DNA of 18,809 nucleotides from Acidimicrobiia bacterium. GTDB lineage: Bacteria; Actinomycetota; Acidimicrobiia; Spongiisociales; UBA5794. The notes under the pieces are model-generated. The model ran no database searches. It saw nothing but the letters and a program-made list of their open reading frames with translations, and was not told the DNA's origin. Positions 8,201-14,474 of this stretch are shown here, one piece after another. A program made the position numbers and the translations under genes. The stretch lies in contig JACDBE010000120.1 in NCBI GenBank assembly GCA_013695075.1, positions 1 to 18,809 on the forward strand, read 5' to 3'. Each line of letters starts with the position of its first letter. The first letter of the stretch is position 1.

Positions 8201-10104
8201 TGGCCCAGGCACTGGGACCGTTCCCCAAGTTCGACGAGAACCGAGACGCCATGTTGCGGGTGATGCGCAACCACCGTAGGGCCGCCTACGGTGCCGACCA
8301 GGACGAGTTCGACGGGGTGTCCCACCATGTGGTGGGCATCGACCAGGCGCTGTGCCCGCCCGACATGCTCGAGGAGGCGCACACCGCCTGGGACTTGGCG
8401 GTGGCACTGGGCGAGACCCACGGCTACCGCAACGCTCAGTCCAGTTGTCTCGCTCCGACCGGCACAATCGGGCTCCAGATGGATTGTGACACCACCGGGG
8501 TGGAACCCGATTTCGCCCTGGTCAAGTTCAAGAAGCTGGCTGGCGGGGGGTACTTCAAGATCGCCAACCAGTCCATCGCTCCGGCGCTGCACCGGCTGGG
8601 ATACGACCACCACCAGGTCGACCAGATCCTCGAGTACGTCATCGGCACCATGAACCTGTATCGGGCGCCGCACGTCAACACGGCGACGCTCATCGCCAAA
8701 GGGTTCACCGCCGACGACATCGCCAAGATCGAAGCGGTGCTCCCCGGCGTGTTCGATCTGCGCTTCGCCTTCAACCAGTGGACGCTTGGCGAGGAGACGA
8801 TGCGACGCCTTGGGTTCACCTCCGAGCAGTACAACGCCCCGTCGTTCAACATGCTCAAGGCGCTGGGCTTCACCGACGCCGACATCCGTCAGGCCAACGA
8901 CCACATCTGCGGCCGGCAGACCATCGAGGGAGCCCCCCACTTGCGTGATGAGCATCTACCGGTCTTCGACACCGCCAACAAGAACGGGCGGATCGGGGAG
9001 CGGTTCATCCACCACGCCGGTCACATCAAGATGATGGCGGCCGCCCAGCCGTTCATCTCCGGGGCGATCTCCAAGACCACCAACGTGCCCAACGAGATCA
9101 CCGTCGACGAGATCGAGGAGATCTACCGGCTGTCGTGGGAGCTTGGCCTCAAGGCGATGGCGCTGTACCGCGACGGCTCCAAGGCCAGCCAGCCGCTGTC
9201 GGCCAAGTCGGACGACGGGGTTTCCGAGGAGGAGGACGAGGGCCTGGAGGATGCCCTGGCCACCGAGCGAGAGCTGGTGACCACCGGGCACACCACCATC
9301 CACGCCGGGATGTTCCGTCCCGGGATATCGCCGTCGGAGGCATACTGCGACCTGCCCCGACCCCGGTTCCTGCTCCCCGGAAGGCGAGCCGGCTACACCC
9401 AGGAGGCCAGGGTCGGCGGGCACAAGCTGTTCATGCGCACCGGCGAGTACGACGACGGGTCGCTCGGCGAGCTTTTCCTCGACCTGGCCAAGGAGGGGGC
9501 GACCCTGCGGGGGATCCTGTCGTGCTTCGCCATCGCGGTGAGCAAGGGTCTCCAGTACGGGGTTCCCCTGGAGGAGTTCGTCGATACCTTCACCTTCCAG
9601 ACGTTCGAGCCGCGGGGCATGGTGGAGGGTCATCCCAACATCAAGATGGCCAACTCCATCGTCGACTACGTGTTCCGGGCGCTGGGAGTGGAGTATCTGC
9701 ACCGCGACGAGCTGGCTCAGGTGCCGCCCGATCGCAGCGCCGATCTCCCCGAGCCCCCCAAGGGCATCGCGGTCGACGCCGGGGTCCAACTCGGGCTGGA
9801 GGAGGCGACCATGGAGGGTGACATCGACGCCCAGATGGCGGCGGCGCGGTTCGTCGACGCCGCCGATGAGGACATCGACGACCTTCCCCGTGGCCAGTCG
9901 ACAGCTGCCGTCACCGTGGCGCCGGCACCGGTGGCGTCGCACCGGGCGGTCACCTCGGCGGACGTGCAGACGGCGGCGGTGCAGCAGGCTCTGGCAGACA
10001 AGATGGGCGACGCCCCGCTGTGCGACACCTGTGGTCACATCACCGTGCGCAACGGCAGCTGCTACCGCTGCCTCAACTGCGGCGACTCCAAGGGCTGCAG
10101 CTAG
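5242..10104 (+). CDS. nrdJ: Adenosylcobalamin-dependent (class II) ribonucleotide reductase, intein-containing precursor
   Basis: This enzyme reduces ribonucleotides to deoxyribonucleotides using a radical made from adenosylcobalamin, so it needs no oxygen and no separate radical subunit. The precursor is 1620 residues; removing the 473-residue intein leaves 1147. ATG 5242 is preceded by GGGAGGG seven bases upstream. The open frame reaches back to GTG 5131, but that would place coding sequence across the NrdR boxes. Precursor cysteines match the family: C192 in HACFIQ, the thiyl-radical C874 with E876 in NPCSEY, and C885 in TACNLASLNL (mature C401 and C412). SSCLAPTGTIG and DCDTTGVEPDFALVKFKKLAGGG are diagnostic of NrdJ. 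The C-terminus carries CDTCGH..CYRCLNCGDSKGC, the zinc/redox tail. No nrdA, nrdB or nrdD is in the window. Codons turn AT-rich at the cysteine motifs (see findings). Confidence 0.96.
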   Translation: MTAATKTTGLTIERHFTVEGQDPYETVAWSRRTSRISNPDGSVVFEMEDAEIPTTWSQVAADIMVSKYFRKAGVPQMDGAGQPIVDETGNPVLGPERSARQVIARLAATWRWWGENHGYFATPTDAAAFEDELAYMLLHQMAAPNSPQWFNTGLNHAYGITGPAQGFWYVDPDTEELIPSPDSYTRPAPHACFIQAVGDDLVNEGGIMDLWVREARLFKFGSGCTSGDSRVYVAGDGFIPIRDLFARFAAEGRPIREFDGKGRYIDIGDTEVFTLSVDEETGEYTQDKVELVWSYDVATDDKVTVALDTGARVTVSAWHPFLAWDGERVVERRADALRQGDAVIGPNRSAADSLATEPIVLPYETTFHGTTETRYVLVDHDLAWLVGYFMGDGSLGVTSNTTTNKYGSQYRYRRFRLRFHDETEAALERVQAIVARVFGETAALQSDGRGSNGKHLCYNGRNVTGFFASLFEPGPKTYTLAMPRFVWLLDRNEVLGFLAGLIDSDGTVSGGRAMYTTASAAFAEDVATLASVYGLGGGTRRYRGVTTTTVVRRSTSFDLRLELGGHLTHPARRENLLDASTRHERHHCMPLSDRLAAELFGEHDPSTWMRLPVGDETFHLGRLHYEGIVNPLKLGRALAVLDRHDEMTRSLARIAESLAFVTDVSRCTDDPDFYDLTVARHSNYLAGESGVVAIHNTGSNFSHIRAEGEPLSGGGKSSGLMSFLKVGDRAAGAIKSGGTTRRAAKMVILDVDHPDIETFVNWKANEEDKVRALVAAGYDSDFNGEAYATVSGQNSNNSVRLSNEFVQAVLDDADWDLTARTDGRVMKTLKARSLWRQIAEAAWKCADPGVQFDTTIQEWHTSPAGGRIRATNPCSEYVFLDNTACNLASLNLVAFERADGTFDLDAYRHAIRLWTIVLEVSVTMAHFPSKEIAQGSYDYRTLGLGYANLGSLLMRDGIAYDSDEARAIAGALTAVLTGYAYATSAEMAQALGPFPKFDENRDAMLRVMRNHRRAAYGADQDEFDGVSHHVVGIDQALCPPDMLEEAHTAWDLAVALGETHGYRNAQSSCLAPTGTIGLQMDCDTTGVEPDFALVKFKKLAGGGYFKIANQSIAPALHRLGYDHHQVDQILEYVIGTMNLYRAPHVNTATLIAKGFTADDIAKIEAVLPGVFDLRFAFNQWTLGEETMRRLGFTSEQYNAPSFNMLKALGFTDADIRQANDHICGRQTIEGAPHLRDEHLPVFDTANKNGRIGERFIHHAGHIKMMAAAQPFISGAISKTTNVPNEITVDEIEEIYRLSWELGLKAMALYRDGSKASQPLSAKSDDGVSEEEDEGLEDALATERELVTTGHTTIHAGMFRPGISPSEAYCDLPRPRFLLPGRRAGYTQEARVGGHKLFMRTGEYDDGSLGELFLDLAKEGATLRGILSCFAIAVSKGLQYGVPLEEFVDTFTFQTFEPRGMVEGHPNIKMANSIVDYVFRALGVEYLHRDELAQVPPDRSADLPEPPKGIAVDAGVQLGLEEATMEGDIDAQMAAARFVDAADEDIDDLPRGQSTAAVTVAPAPVASHRAVTSADVQTAAVQQALADKMGDAPLCDTCGHITVRNGSCYRCLNCGDSKGCS
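5911..7329 (+). other. Intein with LAGLIDADG homing endonuclease inside NrdJ
   Basis: The extein motif GSGTGSNFS of class II reductases is split between GSG and TGSNFS by 473 in-frame residues, which should excise themselves by protein splicing. The intein starts with C1 (CTSGDSRVYV). Block B has H96 in SAWHPF. Block F is DPDFYDLTV...NYLAG. It ends in I471-H472-N473, and the next residue is Thr, a suitable +1 nucleophile. Between the splicing halves are two LAGLIDADG motifs: LVGYFMGDGSL (catalytic-type D169) and FLAGLIDSDGTV (D280, D282). Both acids are intact and no frameshift is seen, so splicing and homing activity both look possible. Codon use is somewhat less GC-strict than in the host gene, suggesting horizontal arrival. 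Confidence 0.95.
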
Positions 10105-10124
10105 ACGTCCCGCTGGGGCCATGC

Positions 10125-10154
10125 TTGACCCCTCCCCGTCGGGGGAGGGGTCAA
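10125..10154. terminator. Strong hairpin between nrdJ and the DinB gene
   Basis: A perfect 13-base-pair stem (TTGACCCCTCCCC at 10125-10137 and its complement at 10142-10154) closes a GTCG loop. It lies 21 bases after the nrdJ stop and 44 bases from the end of the convergent gene, so it could stop transcription from both sides. There is no T tract, as is common for terminators in high-GC actinobacteria. Confidence 0.72.
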
Positions 10155-10197
10155 CCGGTCGCCACGCTTAACGACCCGCGCCGGACCCGTCGCCGCC

Positions 10198-10710
10198 TCA
10201 CTCGCCGGTGGCGCCGTCGATTGCCTCGCGCAGCAGGTCGGCGTGGCCGTTGTGGCGAGCCGTCTCCTCGATCATGTGCACCAGGATCCAGCGCAGGCTG
10301 TACCGCTCGCCCGAGCGCGACGGCTCGGCGGACAGGTCATCCAGCGATGCCGCGGCGGCGACGGCGGCCCGGCTGCGGTCGCAGGCGGTGCGATACAGCG
10401 CCAGCAGGTCGGCGGTCTCGTCATCGACGGCACTGTGGAAATCCCAGTCCCGATCCTCGTCGAACGGGGCGCTGGCCCACGGCTCCGGCTCGCCGGCACC
10501 GAGAAACCGGTCCTGGAACCACGAGTCCTCGACAAGCGCCAGATGCTTGACCAGTCCGGCCAGCGTCAGGGTGGAGGCGGCGACGGTCTGCGCCATCTCC
10601 TCCTTGGACAGCCCGGACGCCTTCATCTCCAGCGTTCCCCGCTGATAGTCCAGGAACTGGCTGAGCGTGGTGAGCTCATCGCTGGCGGGGTCTGGATCGA
10701 CACGCTGCAT
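10198..10710 (-). CDS. DinB-superfamily protein (DUF664 type)
   Basis: The 170-residue protein has the four-helix DinB-like fold pattern. The first helices read LTTLSQFLDYQRGTLEMKA, then a KHLALVEDSWF segment with a likely metal-ligand histidine. The C-terminus RWILVHMIEETARHNGHADLLRE holds two more conserved histidines. This three-histidine arrangement is typical of DUF664/DinB proteins, metal-binding enzymes that include thiol-dependent transferases such as the mycothiol- and bacillithiol-linked ones. The actual reaction is unknown. The ATG at 10710 is supported by a TAGGCT box exactly six bases upstream and no Shine-Dalgarno sequence, pointing to leaderless translation. The gene converges on nrdJ with the strong hairpin between them and is probably monocistronic. 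Confidence 0.86.
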   Translation of the reverse strand: MQRVDPDPASDELTTLSQFLDYQRGTLEMKASGLSKEEMAQTVAASTLTLAGLVKHLALVEDSWFQDRFLGAGEPEPWASAPFDEDRDWDFHSAVDDETADLLALYRTACDRSRAAVAAAASLDDLSAEPSRSGERYSLRWILVHMIEETARHNGHADLLREAIDGATGE

Positions 10711-10961
10711 CGGCCAAGCCTAGAGGTGAGCCCTGCCCGTTCCACCAAGCGGCTCCCGGCCACGCTGCCATCGATGACAATTGGCGAAGCCAGGCGTCAC
10801 CAGAACTGGAACTTTGCCACCGGAGGCGGCAGCTACCCAGGAGGAATCAATGACCGACGCCATCAGGACGAGCAGCGTGGGGCGGGTTCAGGCGGTGTTG
10901 ACAACGAGAGTACGCCCCGAGTCGGGTGATATGTTGGGCGGGTGATCGGGGTCTCGGCCGC
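10711..10961. other. Intergenic region with one well-led mini-ORF
   Basis: No recognised gene lies in these 251 bases. On the plus strand AGGAGG at 10839-10844 sits five bases before ATG 10850, opening a 31-codon frame that ends at 10945 (MTDAIRTSSVGRVQAVLTTR, then eleven residues). The ribosome binding site is as good as any in the window, but the product matches nothing I know. It may be a small protein, a leader peptide or the stump of a lost gene. A longer overlapping frame (start about 10774, ending 10929) has no ribosome binding site. Confidence 0.35.
10717..10722 (-). promoter_or_regulatory. -10-like box for a probable leaderless DinB-family transcript
   Basis: TAGGCT on the minus strand lies six bases before ATG 10710, the same geometry as at the sulfotransferase gene. 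No ribosome binding site lies between. Confidence 0.5.
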
Positions 10962-11444
10962 TCAGACCGGGAGGCGGCGGGGTGCCGGCTCCTCCTCGGC
11001 GTCGAGGGCTTGGAGCATGTCGGCGCAGATGCCGGCCAGGGCCTCTACCTGGGCGTGGTCGAGCGGATCGAAGAACACCCGCCGCACTGTTTCCACATGG
11101 CCGGGGGCGGCTCGCTCCAGCACGGCGAAACCCTCATCGGTGAGCGATGCCAGCCACCCCCTGCGGTCGCTGGGGCAGCGGAGGCGCTCCACCCAGCCCA
11201 GCTCCTCCAACCGGGCAACGGCGTGGGAGATGCGCGAAGGCGACGAGGTGGTGATGTCGGCCAGGTCGGACATGCGCAACCGACGCTCGGGTGCCTCCGA
11301 TAGCATCGCCAGCACCATGTAGTAGGTGTGGGGCAACCCCGATTCGCGTTGCAGTTGGCGGTCGAGAACCCGCTCCAACCGCCCGCTCACCTCGAGAAAG
11401 CTGCGCCAGGCTCGGTCCTCCACAGGGTCCAGCCAGCGGGACAT
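10962..11444 (-). CDS. MarR-family transcriptional regulator
   Basis: The 160-residue protein has the winged-helix MarR layout. An N-terminal dimerisation helix (WRSFLEVSGRLERVLDRQLQ) is followed by LPHTYYMVLAMLSEAPERRL. The DNA-recognition region is MSDLADITTSSPSRISHAVARLEELGWVER, the wing is CPSDRRGWLASLTDEG, and C-terminal helices follow. These proteins bind inverted repeats as dimers and usually release DNA on binding a small phenolic or other ligand. ATG 11444 is preferred over GTG 11450 because GAGGAG at 11450-11455 is five bases upstream of the ATG. The gene is divergent from the VOC protein gene, with a TTGA-N4-TCAA repeat in the 71-bp gap. It probably controls both itself and that neighbour. 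Confidence 0.9.
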   Translation of the reverse strand: MSRWLDPVEDRAWRSFLEVSGRLERVLDRQLQRESGLPHTYYMVLAMLSEAPERRLRMSDLADITTSSPSRISHAVARLEELGWVERLRCPSDRRGWLASLTDEGFAVLERAAPGHVETVRRVFFDPLDHAQVEALAGICADMLQALDAEEEPAPRRLPV

Positions 11445-11462
11445 CGTCACTCCTCGGGAATA

Positions 11463-11476
11463 CTTGAACGCTCAAG
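11463..11476. promoter_or_regulatory. Probable MarR operator
   Basis: An inverted repeat of CTTGA (11463-11467) and TCAAG (11472-11476) around four bases lies in the marR/VOC gap and overlaps the VOC -35 element. Position and symmetry fit a MarR-family repressor site. Confidence 0.55.
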
Positions 11477-11491
11477 CAACGTTACTACGAT
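11464..11491 (+). promoter_or_regulatory. Probable promoter of the VOC-protein gene
   Basis: TTGAAC (11464-11469) and TACGAT (11486-11491) are separated by 16 bases. AAGGAG at 11505-11510 then sits five bases before ATG 11516. Binding at the overlapping inverted repeat would block the -35. Confidence 0.5.
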
Positions 11492-11515
11492 GTACCCCGA
11501 ACACAAGGAGCCGCC

Positions 11516-12040
11516 ATGCCGATCCACCGCCTCAACCATGCCGTGCTGTACGTAAGCGATGTCGACCGCAGCGTGGAGTTCTACCACGACGTCCTCGGGT
11601 TCGCCCCGCTGACCGAGATGGCCGGGCGGCGCGGCGCCGCCTTCCTGAGGGCCTCCGGGTCGAACAACGACCACGACCTCGGGCTGTTCGAGGTGCCCGG
11701 TGCCGCCCGCTCCCAGGCCGGGCGAGCCACGGTGGGCCTCTATCACCTCGCCTGGGAGGTGGACACCCTGGCCGAGCTGGAACGGATCGCAGGACGGCTC
11801 GAGGAGCACGGAGCCTTGGTCGGCGCCAGCGACCACTCCACCACCAAGGCACTGTACGGTCGCGACCCGGACGGCATCGAGTTCGAGGTGTGCTGGCTGG
11901 TACCCGCCGGGCTGATCACCGACGAGATGCTCGCCGCCAAGGCACGCATCCTCCCCCTCGATCTGGCCAGGGAGAAGGACCGCTTCGGTGCCGACACCGT
12001 CGGCGGGATCGGGGTCTCCATCGCCGCCCTGGTCGGCTGA
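11516..12040 (+). CDS. VOC-superfamily (glyoxalase/extradiol dioxygenase fold) metalloprotein
   Basis: The 174-residue protein shows the paired beta-alpha-beta-beta-beta modules of the vicinal oxygen chelate fold. The first module is LNHAVLYVSDVDRSVEFYHD, with H8 as a probable metal ligand. The second begins at GLYHLAWEVDT with H77. The third ligand is E124 in the DPDGIEFEV motif. Two histidines and a glutamate in these places are the usual metal site of catechol-2,3-dioxygenase-like and glyoxalase-like members. The substrate is not identifiable; ring cleavage, thiol conjugation and lactoylglutathione-type isomerisation all occur in the family. ATG 11516 has AAGGAG five bases upstream. Divergence from a MarR regulator suggests induction by an aromatic or electrophilic compound, which is inference. 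Confidence 0.88.
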   Translation: MPIHRLNHAVLYVSDVDRSVEFYHDVLGFAPLTEMAGRRGAAFLRASGSNNDHDLGLFEVPGAARSQAGRATVGLYHLAWEVDTLAELERIAGRLEEHGALVGASDHSTTKALYGRDPDGIEFEVCWLVPAGLITDEMLAAKARILPLDLAREKDRFGADTVGGIGVSIAALVG

Positions 12041-12090
12041 ACCACCCCGGCGCCTCCACGTCCTGTCCTCGGCTCTGGGGGCCTGAGGTG

Positions 12091-12096
12091 TAGCCT
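12091..12096 (+). promoter_or_regulatory. -10-like box upstream of the membrane hydrolase gene
   Basis: TAGCCT fits the TAnnnT form. A transcript would begin near 12103, just before GGAGGAAGG at 12104-12112, which is eight bases ahead of GTG 12121. The leader would be under 20 bases. Confidence 0.4.
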
Positions 12097-12120
12097 CGAC
12101 CCCGGAGGAAGGACGTCGAG

Positions 12121-14457
12121 GTGCTGGGCAAGGACCTGTACAGCGATGCCCCCCAGAAGCAGGCGGCGACGGTGGGCACGGGGGTGGCGGCGACTGAGCT
12201 GATCGTCCACGGCGTCGGCGGTGCCCCGCCCACCGACCTGCTCGGCGACTTTCATCCCACCCGGGTCTCCGGAGACGAGCTCGCCGGGTTCTACCGCCCC
12301 CAGATCGGTCCCCAACGCAACCCCGACGACGGTCTCGATCCCGACGAATACCCCCGCGAGGCCTTTTCCTGGGGTGGGCTCACCTCCGGTGACGCCGCCC
12401 GGGCACTGTGGTTCCTGCTGCTGCCATACGCCCTGATGAACGTGGCCGGTTGGATGCTGCCCCCCATGGAGCAAGGACGGCACCGATTCGCCAGAGGGGT
12501 GACCCGGCTGCTGGCGGGGCTGGGCACCGTCACCCTGGTCACCATGAACGCCCAGCTGGCCCTGGATCTGGTTGCCTACCAGTGCGGCTGGCTCAACGGT
12601 CTGTGCCGCAGCCAGCGGTGGTGGATGTCCTTCCTGTCCGGTGGGTTGTGGAGCGACTACCCGGGAAGGATGATGGCGCTGGCGGCGCTGATCCCGCTGG
12701 CGATCCTGTTCGGGGTGTGGGCCGCCGGGCTCATCAGCTTCCGCAACTTCGAGGAGTACCTTCCCCAGCAGGACATGGCGCCCCGGCCGGGCGGCGACGA
12801 CCTGGAGATCGGGCTGGAGCACCCCTGGTTCTGGCGGGGAGCGGTCCCGGTGAAGCGGCTGCGCCGGCTCCACTTCCAGCTGGGTATCGCCGTCATCGCC
12901 GTGCTGCTCGCCCTGTCGGTGGCCGAGCTCACCGATGCCGCCTGGGCGTGGCAGGCCTACGTGCTGGTAGGGGTGGGGTGTGGGCTGATCCTGGTCCTGC
13001 TGGCGGCGATCGCCTCGCCGCGGGTCGAGGCCAGCGCTCCGGTGGGTTGGCTCGATGGCGACATCTTCCGCTGGGGCGGATGGGGCGTGACCTGGATCCT
13101 GTTCGGCCTGGCGATTGCCCACGCGGTGGGCATCGGGCCGGTCCCCCGCAGCCTCGGCTTTCCCCGCCTCGAGGGGTTCATACCCGCAAGCACCCTGCTC
13201 ACCGCCGCCCAATTGGCCCTCGGCATCCTCCTCGCCGTCGTGGTGTGGCGGGCGGCCCGCCGCAGCTTCCTGCGGATTGCACCGGTGATCGTCCACGCCC
13301 TGGGATGGTTCATGATCATCTCGCTGTGGGCCGGGGTGGGTATCAGGGTCGCCGACTGGTTCGGCACCGGCGAGGCGGACTCGTCTCGGTACTGGCACAG
13401 CGAAGCGTCGAGCTGCGTGCACGGCAGCGTCTGCTACCCCATCTGGTTCGAGGACGCCGCTGTCGCCGTCACCCTCATCCTGGTGGCCGGCCTGGTGTTG
13501 GGGGGCGTCGCCATGCTCCGCCGCACCCCGCTCGCCGACGAGAAGGCGGTGCGGGACGACTTCGGGCTGGAGCCGCCCGAGGACCGCGGTCGGCGGCTGC
13601 GCACGGTGGCCAGGAAGCTGCGGCTGCAGCGGCTGGTGACCGGGGCCGATCCTTGGGCTGCAGGAGTGATCCTCGCCGCCCTGGTGGGGTTCGTTTGGGT
13701 TTCCCGCATCCAGGACGCCGACAACTGGCGGTTCTTCCCGTGGTTGGTGACGTTGAGCGGCTGGGTGGTGGCGCTGGTGCCGGTGGCGACCGTGGCCGTC
13801 ATCCGTGCCGGGCTCAACAACCCCAAGGCACGGCGCGGCATCGGGGCGGTCTTCGACGTGCTCACCTTCTTCCCCCGCCGCATCCACCCCTTCGCCCCCC
13901 CGTGCTACGGCGAACGGGCCATCCCCCAGCTGCGATGGCGGCTCGGTTTTCTGGCCGCCGACGGGTCCCGACCGATCGGGGTGGTGGTTCGGGCGCACAG
14001 CCAGGGCACGGTGATCGCCGCCGCCGCCCTGCTCCAGGGGGTCGAGGCTCCCCGCCGAGTGCGGCTGCTCACCTGCGGCTCACCGCTGGTGATGCTCTAC
14101 CAGCGGCACTTCCCGGCATACTTCGGCGGCATCGTCGATCGGATCGCGACCGCCATGGCCATCGATCGAGGGGGTGCCGACACCCGCTGGCTGCACCTGG
14201 CGGCCCGCACCGATGTGCTCGGCCGGCTGCTCAGCTGCGACGACGCCCCGCCCATGACCCAGGTGCGGGTACGCGACCCGGAGACGTGGGGGCCCATCCG
14301 CCCCGGGGACCCTCCTCCTCCGTCGCTGGGTCACGGCGTCTACCACCGCCACCCGGTGGTGGAGCGATGGGTGGCCCACCTGCTGCGGCTGGCGGCGGGG
14401 CGGGCCTCCACCCAGCCGCAACCCGACCCCACCCTGGCCCCGGCGGAGTGTCCCTAA
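12121..14457 (+). CDS. Polytopic membrane protein with a split alpha/beta-hydrolase domain
   Basis: The 778-residue protein begins with a strand and oxyanion-type loop ELIVHGVGG (H30-G31). About eleven hydrophobic segments follow between residues 95 and 560, from ALWFLLLPYALMNVAG to WLVTLSGWVVALVPVA. The second half of a hydrolase fold comes next: VVVRAHSQGTV with nucleophile-like S627, a strand with TCGSPLVMLYQRHFP, D698 in ARTDVLG, and H738 in GHGVYHRHP. Ser, Asp and His fall in the order of a lipase/esterase triad, although the elbow reads A-H-S-Q-G rather than G-x-S-x-G. I recognise the general type from actinobacterial genomes as an uncharacterised integral membrane protein; substrate and side of the membrane are unknown. 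GTG 12121 has a good ribosome binding site. The gene converges on the BI-1 gene with only 17 bp between. Confidence 0.78.
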   Translation: MLGKDLYSDAPQKQAATVGTGVAATELIVHGVGGAPPTDLLGDFHPTRVSGDELAGFYRPQIGPQRNPDDGLDPDEYPREAFSWGGLTSGDAARALWFLLLPYALMNVAGWMLPPMEQGRHRFARGVTRLLAGLGTVTLVTMNAQLALDLVAYQCGWLNGLCRSQRWWMSFLSGGLWSDYPGRMMALAALIPLAILFGVWAAGLISFRNFEEYLPQQDMAPRPGGDDLEIGLEHPWFWRGAVPVKRLRRLHFQLGIAVIAVLLALSVAELTDAAWAWQAYVLVGVGCGLILVLLAAIASPRVEASAPVGWLDGDIFRWGGWGVTWILFGLAIAHAVGIGPVPRSLGFPRLEGFIPASTLLTAAQLALGILLAVVVWRAARRSFLRIAPVIVHALGWFMIISLWAGVGIRVADWFGTGEADSSRYWHSEASSCVHGSVCYPIWFEDAAVAVTLILVAGLVLGGVAMLRRTPLADEKAVRDDFGLEPPEDRGRRLRTVARKLRLQRLVTGADPWAAGVILAALVGFVWVSRIQDADNWRFFPWLVTLSGWVVALVPVATVAVIRAGLNNPKARRGIGAVFDVLTFFPRRIHPFAPPCYGERAIPQLRWRLGFLAADGSRPIGVVVRAHSQGTVIAAAALLQGVEAPRRVRLLTCGSPLVMLYQRHFPAYFGGIVDRIATAMAIDRGGADTRWLHLAARTDVLGRLLSCDDAPPMTQVRVRDPETWGPIRPGDPPPPSLGHGVYHRHPVVERWVAHLLRLAAGRASTQPQPDPTLAPAECP

Positions 14458-14474
14458 CCCGGGGCTCTGGCTTA

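Noticed and set aside
7192..8955. Minus-strand frame of 587 residues within nrdJ
   Set aside because: It is antisense to the conserved reductase sequence and shows no recognisable domain; it arises from the GC bias of the third codon position.
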